DNA of 64,000 nt, taken from positions 434,001 to 498,000 of the forward strand of contig NZ_OY781365.1 in assembly GCF_963676815.1 (NCBI RefSeq), written 5' to 3'. The notes under the pieces are model-generated. The model was not told the DNA's origin, made no database searches, and was given only the letters and a program-made list of their open reading frames with translations. A program made the position numbers and the translations under genes. The DNA is from an uncultured Draconibacterium sp. Its GTDB lineage: Bacteria > Bacteroidota > Bacteroidia > Bacteroidales > Prolixibacteraceae. Position 1 is the first letter of the stretch; every line of letters starts with the position of its first letter. Positions 35,171 through 42,688 of the stretch are shown here, piece by piece.

Positions 35171-35584
35171 TTAGTTTATCGCGCCGACCGGGTTATTATA
35201 AACTACAACCGATTGTACCACAATATCGTGAATGGCCTTTGCTTTTTTATTGCCGGTTACGGTAATTAGCGATAGCCAACCCAGAAAAGTTTTTATAAGG
35301 TAGCGGACAACAGCCAGCGGAAAGAGAATATTTTTCTGTGGGTTATTGGCACGTTTTACCCGTATTCCAAATAAAAAATGACCAATGGTACCGCCAAATA
35401 TGCTGGTGAAAAGCGGATCGTATAACAGGAAAAATACAAAGGCAGTTATTCGCACAAAGTCGGGAACGTTGCTAATGCTATCGAACAAGTCAACAGCTCC
35501 CATCATAAGCAAAATAAGTATCACTGAATCGATTACCACTGCCTTAACTCTTAAAAATACGCCCGGGTAGCTTTGATTTTCCAT
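35171..35584 (-). CDS. RDD-family membrane protein
   Basis: A 137-residue protein with three hydrophobic segments (AVVIDSVILILLMMGAVDL, VRITAFVFFLLYDPLFTSIFGGTIGHFLFG, LAVVRYLIKTFLGWLSLITV) and the RDD features: Arg in FLRVKAVVIDS, an Asp in the first segment, GTIGHFLFGIRV and a final AIHDIVVQSVVVYN. RDD proteins are small membrane proteins of mostly unknown or ion-exchange function. Its 3' part is duplicated as a dead remnant at 34383. Confidence 0.85.
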   Translation of the reverse strand: MENQSYPGVFLRVKAVVIDSVILILLMMGAVDLFDSISNVPDFVRITAFVFFLLYDPLFTSIFGGTIGHFLFGIRVKRANNPQKNILFPLAVVRYLIKTFLGWLSLITVTGNKKAKAIHDIVVQSVVVYNNPVGAIN

Positions 35585-35715
35585 TTTTGTTTATTCGTAT
35601 TTGGTTTTGGGATTGAATTACAAATTTGCCACATAAGAAAGCCGCCACGATAAGGACAGGCTCTTCGCCAGGGGATTCTCGTCCTCGTTTTGCTAAAGAA
35701 GTTGTCTTCGTGAGC

Positions 35716-35864
35716 TTGCTTTGCTACGCTCGCAATGACACGCAATTGGGGTAAATTAGGGCAGCGGACAACAAACAATCGTGCCGGAATGAACGAGTTC
35801 ATTGTCCGCTGCCGGTTACCCACACAAACGAAGTCATTGCGAGGGAGGAACGACTGAAGCAATC
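35716..35864. repeat. Composite palindromic repeat, copy A
   Basis: Outer arms read TTGCTTTGCTACGCTCGCAATGACA on the left and a GTCATTGCGAGGGAGGAACGAC...GCAAT arm on the right. An inner stem GCAGCGGACAA / TTGTCCGCTGC (35761-35771, 35802-35812) encloses the sequence around ATCGTGCCGG. Two further copies occur at 42105 and 42479. Such elements are common between genes in Bacteroidota; the open frames across them are not genes. Confidence 0.85.
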
Positions 35865-36001
35865 TAATCAATCCCCCTTAAATTCCTCACGATGTTGCAA
35901 TCGGGACAGGCACTTCGACAAGGGGGATAAAAAAAGATGCACCGTTACCGATGCATCTTTGAAACTAACAAACGCTTCTGTCCACATATGCCCCGAGAAG
36001 T

Positions 36002-36490
36002 TTATCCTGGTTGAACTACTGCCGGTGTGTCTTCGCTCTCCGAAGTCGATTTTTCAAAACGTTTACTCAGGTCGTCGTAAATCGATTTGGCCCCCGGAAT
36101 GTCCATTTTAGCCGCCATTTTTACCGAGTTGTAATACATTAATGCAGCAACATAACTTTCGGCACCGGCTTCCATGGTGGTATCGTCGAGGTTATCCGAC
36201 AGAATACGCACCTGGCGCAGCATGGGCATCAGTTGGTTATGCACCGCCATATCGTTGCGCATGCCATCCACATCCATATACGGAGGTGCAAACTGTGGTG
36301 CACGGCTCAGGTAGTCGAGCGCTTTATCAACAAATGGCTGGGTTTTGTCACTCATTTTCGGGAGCTCGCGGCGTTCGTCGGGTGATAAAGCGATCATGTA
36401 CGGTTGCAAGGCTGTGGCAATCGTTGCCAGTGCTTCATTTACTTGTGTTACTACTTCGGGCGGAAGGGTAAAATTGATTTTGTTATCCAT
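36002..36490 (-). CDS. Hypothetical protein, paralogue of the gene at 37082
   Basis: A 162-residue soluble helical protein without signal peptide. It shares with the protein at 37082 the order ALATIATALQPYMIALSPDERRELPKMSDK, FAPPYMDVD, DNLDDTTMEAGAESYVAALMYYNSVKMAAKMDIPGAKSIYDDLSKRFEK, so the two are paralogues with roughly one-third identity by eye. I do not recognise the family. The 5' region is a 180-base leader with a hairpin (36569-36598) preceded by the 21-bp repeat array. Confidence 0.72.
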   Translation of the reverse strand: MDNKINFTLPPEVVTQVNEALATIATALQPYMIALSPDERRELPKMSDKTQPFVDKALDYLSRAPQFAPPYMDVDGMRNDMAVHNQLMPMLRQVRILSDNLDDTTMEAGAESYVAALMYYNSVKMAAKMDIPGAKSIYDDLSKRFEKSTSESEDTPAVVQPG

Positions 36491-36669
36491 AATCGTGTGT
36501 TTTAATTGATTAAAAATTATTATTGTTTAACACTTAATCGAAATTACGGCACCCCTGCACCTATTGCCAAAGCATATGCCCGATAATTTTTATGCTTTGC
36601 GGCATAACACTGATACAGAACCAATTAAAACAAACAAAGCAGAAAACCTATGATATAAAATGTAGTACT
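36491..36669. other. Leader region of the 36002 gene with a hairpin
   Basis: AAAGCATA (36569-36576) and TATGCTTT (36591-36598) form an 8-bp stem 79 bases upstream of the start codon. The rest is AT-rich. No clear promoter element was identified; on the minus strand this is the stretch that links the repeat array to the gene. Confidence 0.45.
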
Positions 36670-37010
36670 TCTGATGGTGATGTTTGTACCTCTGATGTTG
36701 TATTTTGTACTTCTTAGGTTTTAATTCGTTCTTCTGATGCTATCGTTAATACTTCGGAAGCTATAATTATACCTTCTGATGTATTAGTTTGTGGTTCGGA
36801 AGCTATTCGTTGAGCCTCTGAGGTATTAATTAGATGTTCGGAAGAACTAATTTGAGCCTCTGAAGCTATAATTAATACCTCGGAGGTGCTAATAAGTACT
36901 TCGGAGGCTATAATTTGTACCTCGGAAGTATTAATTAATGCATTGGAAGGTCGATGTTGTACATCAGAGGTTAAACGGAGTTCTTTTGATGGATTCAGTT
37001 GAACAGCTGA
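36670..37010. repeat. Seventeen-unit, strictly 21-bp-phased degenerate repeat
   Basis: The core TCTGA/TCGGA (with variants TCTTA, TTGGA, TCAGA, TTTGA, GCTGA) occurs at 36670 and at every 21st base after it through 37006: 17 units with no insertion or deletion in 341 bases, although other positions differ widely. On the minus strand the register gives a heptad of the type S-E-V-L/Q-I-I/N-A/T; only one stop (TAA at the 36712 unit) interrupts it. On the plus strand there are at least three stops. No start codon opens the minus frame. The array lies between two paralogous genes, just after a terminator. Confidence 0.9.
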
Positions 37011-37015
37011 AGCCC

Positions 37016-37046
37016 ATAAAAAGGGAACACAACAATTTGTGTTCCC
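37016..37046 (-). terminator. Rho-independent terminator after the 37082 gene
   Basis: On the minus strand GGGAACAC and GTGTTCCC form an 8-bp stem with an 8-base loop, followed by TTTTT. It lies 35 bases after the stop at 37082 and would separate that gene's transcript from the repeat array and the paralogue downstream. Confidence 0.88.
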
Positions 37047-37081
37047 CGTTAAAGTATAAATCCTGTTATTGAAAGAATAAG

Positions 37082-37573
37082 TTATTGCTCTTCAGCTTCT
37101 TCTTTTGCTTCCTCCTCTTTATCGTTCCGGTTTTTAGCAAAACGTTTGCTCAAATCTTCGTAAGTGTTTTTGGCCCCCGGCACATTCAGCTTGGTAGCTT
37201 GTTTTGTTGTGCCGTAATAATTCAGTGCATTCGAGAAACATGCTCCTCCTACTTTCATTGCGGTGTCGTCTAGGCCGTTTGTAAGCTGTTTGCTGAGGCG
37301 CAGAAGATCGATAAGGTGATCGTAAAGTTCAAGGTCGGTGTTTAGCTTAGCTGCATCCATGTACGGAGGGATAAACTGCGGCAGGGAAATGGTATAGTCG
37401 CGCGTTTTTTCTACAAACGGATACGAGCGGTCACTCATTTTTGTCATTGTTCGCCGCTCCATGGGCGTTAAAGCAATTAAATACGGTTTTAAAACAGTAA
37501 GTGCATTTGTAATCAGTTGGGTAGCCTCGTTAATAACAGGCTCGGGAATCCCCGTTGGTGTTGTGGTTGCCAT
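37082..37573 (-). CDS. Hypothetical protein, paralogue of the gene at 36002
   Basis: A 163-residue helical protein with no signal peptide and a very acidic/lysine-rich tail (NRNDKEEEAKEEAEEQ). Shared blocks with its neighbour are LITNALTVLKPYLIALTPMERRTMTKMSDRSYPFVEK, FIPPYMDAAKL, NGLDDTAMKVGGACFSNALNYYG and LNVPGAKNTYEDLSKRFAK. The family is not recognised. The two genes are in tandem orientation with an intervening terminator and a 21-bp repeat array, suggesting local duplication. Confidence 0.72.
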   Translation of the reverse strand: MATTTPTGIPEPVINEATQLITNALTVLKPYLIALTPMERRTMTKMSDRSYPFVEKTRDYTISLPQFIPPYMDAAKLNTDLELYDHLIDLLRLSKQLTNGLDDTAMKVGGACFSNALNYYGTTKQATKLNVPGAKNTYEDLSKRFAKNRNDKEEEAKEEAEEQ

Positions 37574-37695
37574 AATTTGTGAGTTTTTATTGTTTTTAAG
37601 TTAACACGTTGAGGTATTTGGTTAATTAATGCACAAGTTATTGTAAATCATGGTCTTTTGCAAATCGAATTTTTAATATTATTATTTTTCCGTCG

Positions 37696-37715
37696 GGGCG
37701 TATGGCAATACGCCC
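37696..37715. repeat. REP palindrome downstream of the RAYT gene
   Basis: GGGCGTAT-GGCA-ATACGCCC: an 8-bp stem with a 4-base loop, 20 bases beyond the RAYT stop codon. The same stem recurs inside the RAYT coding region at 37903, with loop TGCA, so this is the likely cognate REP. Confidence 0.85.
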
Positions 37716-37735
37716 GTGCTTTCTTCGAGAATAGA

Positions 37736-38353
37736 TCATCTTAATCTATCGAGATGCCATTTTAAAGGATTATTGATAATATAATTTGAGATATTCCGAT
37801 AGGCTCTTTCCGTTCGAATGATGCTTTCGTAATAATTGCGCTGCCAGATCGAGCCTTCTCCCGATAGCGCGCCGATTGGGGATCGGCTTGGGGATCGGCT
37901 TGGGGCGTATTGCAATACGCCCGTAACCAGATCGCCCGCCCTATCTCCCCTTCCTGCTTTCGCCTCCCGGATGATTTGATTTATGCGCTTGGTGGTAGCG
38001 CCTTTATAGCCTCTTATTATTGCGCCAATGGTTTGCGATGGCGATTGAAATTTTCCGATAGGATCGTTTCCCTCGTCTGTAATTTTATAATCGATGCTGA
38101 TTATGGCGTGAAAATGGTTGGGCATGATAATAAATTCGCCGAGGGAAATATTTTTCCGGATCTCCGGTGTCTTTGCCCATTCTTCTGTGGCGATGTTGCC
38201 AAAGGCATTATAAATCATTTCGCCGTTTATTATTTGGCCAAAGATATGTTCCCGATTAGTAGTGCACAGCGTAATAAAGTATAATCCCGCAGCGGAATAA
38301 TCGTAGTTTTTTAGCCGGATGGTTCTTCTGTGATGGATATTCGGGTTATACAT
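37736..38353 (-). CDS. REP-associated tyrosine transposase (RAYT, Y1/IS200-like)
   Basis: A 205-residue HUH-type nuclease. The motif MPNHFHAIIS supplies the paired His (H80, H82) and a Tyr in QRNYYESII (174/175) is the candidate nucleophile; the start FITLCTTNREHIFGQI is typical. RAYTs are single-copy domesticated transposases that mobilise or maintain REP palindromes. Between residues about 140 and 163 the coding sequence carries a REP palindrome (37903-37922) plus a 12-bp repeat, encoding GVLQYAPSRSPSRSPIG, ahead of the active-site Tyr. The frame is kept, so the enzyme may still be functional. Confidence 0.9.
   Translation of the reverse strand: MYNPNIHHRRTIRLKNYDYSAAGLYFITLCTTNREHIFGQIINGEMIYNAFGNIATEEWAKTPEIRKNISLGEFIIMPNHFHAIISIDYKITDEGNDPIGKFQSPSQTIGAIIRGYKGATTKRINQIIREAKAGRGDRAGDLVTGVLQYAPSRSPSRSPIGALSGEGSIWQRNYYESIIRTERAYRNISNYIINNPLKWHLDRLR
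37903..37922. repeat. Perfect REP palindrome inside the RAYT coding sequence
   Basis: GGGCGTATTGCAATACGCCC is a perfect 20-bp palindrome within the RAYT gene, followed by tandem GATCGGCTTGGG units. It matches the stem of the REP at 37696. Confidence 0.9.
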
Positions 38354-38404
38354 GTTTGCTTATCGTTTTATAAAATATATGCGATGCTATGAAGCAATTT
38401 TTTT

Positions 38405-38475
38405 CGGTTGTTTCAACCGAGTTACGGATTATCTGTTAGCCACGCGAAGCCCCGAAATTTCGGGGGCGCGGTAGC
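38405..38475. repeat. REP-like palindromes between RAYT and floA fragment
   Basis: CGGTTG-TTT-CAACCG (38405-38419) is followed by the perfect 16-bp palindrome CCCCGAAATTTCGGGG (38450-38465) inside a GCG...CGC-flanked block. It ends at the stop codon of the floA-like fragment at 38480 and lies 5' of the RAYT gene. Confidence 0.7.
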
Positions 38476-38479
38476 GGTT

Positions 38480-38887
38480 TTATTCAAAGTTTACTTTTTC
38501 AGTTTCACGCAATTTTTCTTTTACAGAACTAACAATATCCAATCCCTGCGCATCGGCTTTAGTTGCATTTTTAAATGAAAGCGGATAACCAGCTCGTTTT
38601 GCTGCAATCATTCCATTAACCACATTTTGCACATTTCCTCCGGCTAAAGCCCATGCTTCCAACTCATCGCGGTTTACATTAATTCCACCTTTTGTTGAGG
38701 CAATAAGTCCCCTGACAATCTCTTCTACAGGAGAGCGGCGCAAACGCATAAGCAGCAGTTCCATCAAAGAAATACGCACTCCGGCAATTAAGGCTGCAAA
38801 CCACAAAGCTATTGGGATAAGGTAGAGTGCTATTAGAAAAATTACAATGACTATAAAGATGAATACGAAGACTTGAAGATTTTCCAT
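38480..38887 (-). CDS. N-terminal fragment of flotillin-like FloA (truncated)
   Basis: A 135-residue protein with an N-terminal membrane segment (FVFIFIVIVIFLIALYLIPIALWFAALIAGVRISL) followed by MRLRRSPVEEIVRGLIASTKGGINVNRDELEAWALAGGNVQNVVNGMIAAKRAGYPLSF, which matches the start of FloA/UPF0365 membrane-domain scaffold proteins. FloA is normally about 320-330 residues; the SPFH core is missing. Translation ends just where REP-like palindromes begin, so truncation by a repeat insertion is likely, though a stand-alone short variant cannot be excluded. The neighbours, a RAYT and a restriction-like pair, point to an unstable region. Confidence 0.75.
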   Translation of the reverse strand: MENLQVFVFIFIVIVIFLIALYLIPIALWFAALIAGVRISLMELLLMRLRRSPVEEIVRGLIASTKGGINVNRDELEAWALAGGNVQNVVNGMIAAKRAGYPLSFKNATKADAQGLDIVSSVKEKLRETEKVNFE

Positions 38888-38918
38888 TGTTTTTGTTTTA
38901 GGTTTTTAGTTAGTAGCA

Positions 38919-38972
38919 CGGATTACAAATCCGCGCCAGCGGGGGAAGGGAGTCGCGCGGTAGCGAGGAGGT
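38919..38972. repeat. REP-like element 5' of the floA fragment
   Basis: CGGATT-ACA-AATCCG (38919-38933) followed by a GC-rich CGCCAGCGGGG block, the type of hairpin often seen in Bacteroidota intergenic regions. Together with 38405-38475 it brackets the floA fragment. Confidence 0.65.
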
Positions 38973-38991
38973 TCTTTGTTATAGGCAGTGT

Positions 38992-40635
38992 TTATTCTAA
39001 CAGTTTTTTTATTCTTGCTTTTATATTTTCGTATGTTAAGCTCAAACTTTGTTTTGCAATAGCAGTTAATACAGAGGTATGAGCCATAGCATCTCTCACA
39101 GGTTTATAAGTAATTGCATCTCTTGACAATGCTGTTACTTTATGTTCTTTATGCATGTCTGCAAGGTTTGCTAAATAATCCATTGACAAATAATGTAAAT
39201 CATCAACTTTGTCACGAATATCAAAACTTATATTAGCCTTGTTTTTAGCCTGTTCTTCTTTGTTTTTCCATTTCTCAAATTCAGTTTGTGCTTCAGATGA
39301 TATTGTTACATTTTTTTCTCTTATGTATTTTCTTAGTAGGTTTTCTGAAACAAAACATTCAGCATATGAAGATAAATTGAATTGTGCTTCGTCGCTTAAT
39401 GAGGTCACCCAATCATCAACAACATTTCTATTCGTCGAGGATTTGGGGGGAACATATTCATCAACAACGGTATTGAACAACTCTCTTGATTTTCTCTCCT
39501 TCCGAGTGATTCTCGTGTCGTCAGGGTCGCCATCTTGATTTAACTTTCTACGCCAACCGTCCCAATCCTTCATTAAATTTTGAACTATTGAATTTAGCTC
39601 ATCTAAAAACAACTTAAAAAGTGGGTCATCTGAAATGACACCTTCACGACTACTTGTAAAACGGTCTTTATCTCCATCAAGATTATTGTAATGAATCTGA
39701 CCATATAAATAACTTTCAACAAGTCTTGTTGAGGGAATATGTTTTAATAAATCCTTTTCTCTAAGTCGACCATTAACATATAAATCAACAGTTACCTTTT
39801 CAGTTGTTTGTCGTATCTTTAAATGCGAAGGTTTTTCAACTGAAGCAATAAATCCATTAATAGCAAAAGAAGATATAACTTTTTTATACTGTTCAATGTG
39901 TTCGCTTGTTGCAGATATTTTTTCTTTTAAATAGGGGTCATCTAATGTATTTATTTGCCATACAAATTGAGTGCTTAACGATAAATCATTTAGTTCATTT
40001 AAGGTAATTGGGTCGTCATTTAAATGAATTTTAAAACTGTTATCAATTAAAGAAAACCGAAAGAAGAGAGCTATTAATTTTCGTATGTATTCAATTCGAT
40101 TTCGGATTCCATCGTTGACCTGTTCAAAGTATATTACTGTCCCGCTCTCTAAACCGTCTTTAAGCGAATTAAATAAATTCAAATCAACATCTTCAAGGGG
40201 ATATTGTTGCGGCGTCAAGTCATCATTTATTGCGGTATCTAATTCACTATTGTCAATTATTCCACCTACGAATTCCGTTGTTTTTGTCTTAGAAATAATA
40301 TGGATTCTTTTTGCGCAAGACAGTAATGCAAGTTTCCCAATACCTTTCCTACCAATAAAAGGACGATTACCTTTTGTCTTGTCAACGCCATCTTTACGTT
40401 TTGAATAACCAATTTTCAGAAATTTAGTTTGAAAATCTTCTGAGCTCATTCCAACACCATCATCTTTTATAATTAGCGAATTCTTATCTCTGTCAATATA
40501 TATCCAAACATTTTTTGCGTCGGCATCCCATGAATTTGAGATTGCCTCACCTAAGACAGTAATAAAATTTCGATATAAGTTTCGCCCAAGATGATTTAAT
40601 ACACTAAGTGAGATGTTGAATGTGAAGTTGCTCAT
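38992..40635 (-). CDS. GHKL ATPase of the MORC/MutL-like type, paired with a DNA methyltransferase
   Basis: A 547-residue protein with a GHKL ATPase domain at the N-terminus: LGEAISNSWDADA (Glu30 and Asn34), DDGVGM (58-63) and GRKGIGKLALLS (95-106). A transducer-like region follows, and the C-terminal half (about 370-547) is helical with no visible nuclease or membrane motif. MORC/MutL-like ATPases of this kind are known to sit beside DNA methylases in bacterial restriction-modification loci. Here the gene starts within the end of the methyltransferase gene (32-base overlap), showing translational coupling. The role is probably DNA-loop or conformational control of a defence effector; the C-terminal half has unknown function. 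The gene is AT-rich relative to its surroundings, in line with transfer. Confidence 0.78.
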   Translation of the reverse strand: MSNFTFNISLSVLNHLGRNLYRNFITVLGEAISNSWDADAKNVWIYIDRDKNSLIIKDDGVGMSSEDFQTKFLKIGYSKRKDGVDKTKGNRPFIGRKGIGKLALLSCAKRIHIISKTKTTEFVGGIIDNSELDTAINDDLTPQQYPLEDVDLNLFNSLKDGLESGTVIYFEQVNDGIRNRIEYIRKLIALFFRFSLIDNSFKIHLNDDPITLNELNDLSLSTQFVWQINTLDDPYLKEKISATSEHIEQYKKVISSFAINGFIASVEKPSHLKIRQTTEKVTVDLYVNGRLREKDLLKHIPSTRLVESYLYGQIHYNNLDGDKDRFTSSREGVISDDPLFKLFLDELNSIVQNLMKDWDGWRRKLNQDGDPDDTRITRKERKSRELFNTVVDEYVPPKSSTNRNVVDDWVTSLSDEAQFNLSSYAECFVSENLLRKYIREKNVTISSEAQTEFEKWKNKEEQAKNKANISFDIRDKVDDLHYLSMDYLANLADMHKEHKVTALSRDAITYKPVRDAMAHTSVLTAIAKQSLSLTYENIKARIKKLLE

Positions 40636-41686
40636 TGTTATTAGTTTTGAGGTGTTTTATTATGCTTTTTCCAATTATATAACCAAGCTTAACTGGAACA
40701 GCATTTCCAATGTGAGTACCAATTTTGGTTATATAAATATCGGTTTCTTTCTCATAGAATTTGTAATCTTCAGGGAAACTTTGAAGGATAGAAGCCTCAC
40801 GAACAGTTAATGCTCTATCTTGTTCTGGATGACCAAATCTGCCAGTCCCATAGTTATAAAACTGGGTTGTGATTGTTGGAGAAGGTTCGTCCCAAGACAT
40901 TCTCCCATAAACAGCCTTATATGTTTTTCCTGTTTGTTTTTTATGACAATTAAGTCTTAAATTCTCACTCCAATCTTCCCAACTTCCGTTAGGAACTGAA
41001 GCTTTCATTCGTCTTAAATTGATGTCCGTTAACCTTGTTGTAAAATGCAATTTGTCATTTTGGGATTTTTCTCCACTTTCAATTTTCTCTAGATGAGAAA
41101 TTGCTTCTTTCACAGTTACATAGTTTTCTGGCTTATGAGTTGGTGGAATTAAAGAAATTTCACCTAGTCTTGATGCTAATAAAACAAGTCGTCGTCTTTT
41201 TTGAGGTATTCCGTAATCAGGGCAGTAAACGTTTTTATATGAAACATTATACCCAAGTTCATGGAGTTTATTAACGAAATTTTTAAAAATATCTTTGTTT
41301 GATAAATTAGGTACATTTTCCATTGAAATTACAATCGGTTTTGTTTCCTCTGCAATTCTTAAAAATTCATTTAATAAATTCCATTTATCTCCAACCTCTT
41401 TATTTTTAACTTTATTTGAATGAGCTGAAAAGGGTTGACAAGGAGCACACCCCACTAAAACTTTTACCTCATCTTCTTTCCAGAACTTTGTCAAATCTTC
41501 TCCGTTTATTTTAGATATGTCCTCACCAATAAATTTTGCATTGTTATTCGCTTCGTAGGCATATTTGCAACTCGTATCCAAATCAATCCCTGCTCTAACT
41601 TTTATTCCTGCTTTTTTTAGTCCGTGAGTTAGACCTCCCACGCCACAGAATAAATCCACTGTTGCTATTTTAGGTTTTCTTGTCAT
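40604..41686 (-). CDS. DNA (cytosine-5-)-methyltransferase
   Basis: A 360-residue C5 methyltransferase with all core motifs: I (VDLFCGVGGLTHGLKKAG), IV with the catalytic Cys83 (GCAPCQPFSAHSNK), VI (SMENVP), VIII (QKRRRL) and X (IGNAVPVKLGYIIGKSI), plus TVREASILQSFPEDYKF. The target-recognition region lies at about 200-300; the recognition sequence cannot be read. It is the first gene of a two-gene unit with the GHKL ATPase. No conventional restriction endonuclease is visible on either side, so this is either an incomplete system or one in which the ATPase supplies the effector role. The gene and its upstream region are AT-rich. Confidence 0.95.
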   Translation of the reverse strand: MTRKPKIATVDLFCGVGGLTHGLKKAGIKVRAGIDLDTSCKYAYEANNNAKFIGEDISKINGEDLTKFWKEDEVKVLVGCAPCQPFSAHSNKVKNKEVGDKWNLLNEFLRIAEETKPIVISMENVPNLSNKDIFKNFVNKLHELGYNVSYKNVYCPDYGIPQKRRRLVLLASRLGEISLIPPTHKPENYVTVKEAISHLEKIESGEKSQNDKLHFTTRLTDINLRRMKASVPNGSWEDWSENLRLNCHKKQTGKTYKAVYGRMSWDEPSPTITTQFYNYGTGRFGHPEQDRALTVREASILQSFPEDYKFYEKETDIYITKIGTHIGNAVPVKLGYIIGKSIIKHLKTNNNEQLHIQHLT

Positions 41687-42104
41687 TATATTTTGAATGT
41701 GAGAATCAGATTTCTTTTTTTACAATTACAAATTTAATTTAATAATTCAACACTTTGCAATAGGCTCTTTTTCAACATTGCCTATAATGTATGTGTATAT
41801 GTACTATACTTATATTTCTTATAGCAACAGGTAATCATTATTTTTCATGTACATATCGTTTTCAACAACATATCCATTTGTAAGTATTTACTAATGCTTA
41901 TAACGTTTACAAACGGCTAATCCAACTACTTCCCGGGGGCCCAAACAACACAATGAATCTTCTCTCTGTGACCGGGTAATGAATTCCGAAAGTAACTATT
42001 GTTTACATAAAATAAAAGAAAATAAGGGAAAAGATTTCAAGGCAAAAGGCAAAAGTTGAAAGTAAAAAGGAGGAAAGAAATTGCAAGCTACAAGTTGACG
42101 GACG
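41687..42104. other. AT-rich intergenic stretch upstream of the methyltransferase
   Basis: About 400 bases, markedly AT-rich, that should include the promoter of the methyltransferase-ATPase unit. Alternating purine-pyrimidine tracts (ATGTATGTGTATATGTAC at 41790-41807) are the only feature noted. No coding potential was recognised. Confidence 0.5.
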
Positions 42105-42275
42105 GAGATTGCTTCTCCCGATTCGTTTTACTCATCGGGATCGCAATGACACGATTGTATAATGATCGGGGCAGCGGACAACAAACAATCATGCCGGGAT
42201 GAACGAGTTCATTGTCCGCTGCCTGCTTTTCTCAATAAACAATGTCATTGCGAGGGAGGAACGACCGTGGCAATC
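42105..42275. repeat. Composite palindromic repeat, copy B
   Basis: Shares the inner stem GCAGCGGACAA / TTGTCCGCTGC and the right arm GTCATTGCGAGGGAGGAACGAC with copies at 35716 and 42479. The left arm is diverged. Short open frames here are artefacts of the repeat. Confidence 0.8.
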
Positions 42276-42478
42276 TCGGGCAATCCCCCTTTGGTTCCTT
42301 CCCGATGCTACGATCGGGACAGGCTCTCATGAGAGGAGGAGAAATGAACGCATTTCAATTCATAATTACAAAAAATAAATATTGCACGAACGTTTCCCCT
42401 CCTGCCAGGAGGGGTGGCAGCGACACGAAATACTGCCATGAATAAAAAACATCTTTTCGCTGACGGGGTGGTAAAACA
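42276..42478. other. Repeat-linked intergenic sequence
   Basis: Between two composite repeat copies. It contains CCCGAT-GCTACG-ATCGGG (about 42301-42318), also found in similar form at about 35892 and 49623, and the hairpin CCCCTCCTGCCAGGAGGGG near 42398-42416. No gene recognised. Confidence 0.6.
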
Positions 42479-42630
42479 GATTGCTTCGCTACGCTCGCAA
42501 TGACACGCAATTGGGGTAAATTAGGGCAGCGGACAACAAACAATCGTGCCGGGATGAATGAGTTCATTGTCCGCTGCCGGGTAACCCACACAAACAAAGT
42601 CGTTGCGAGGGAGGAACGACCGTGGCAATC
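42479..42630. repeat. Composite palindromic repeat, copy C
   Basis: Nearly identical to copy A at 35716, including GCTACGCTCGCAATGACACG, the GCAGCGGACAA / TTGTCCGCTGC stem and GCGAGGGAGGAACGAC. Two copies (B and C) lie within 600 bases of each other. Confidence 0.85.
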
Positions 42631-42688
42631 CTTGCACTCCCCAGACCATTTAATAGCTGCTGGATTACTCCCTTTATTCTCTATCCAA

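Noticed and set aside
35551..35871. 106-residue open frame on the minus strand
   Set aside because: It is the translation of the composite palindromic repeat at 35716; the same peptide appears at the other repeat copies.
36670..37010. CRISPR array
   Set aside because: Units are contiguous with 21-bp period and no unique spacers; no cas genes are nearby.
42355..42597. 80-residue open frame on the minus strand
   Set aside because: Same repeat-derived peptide as at 35551; no independent coding evidence.
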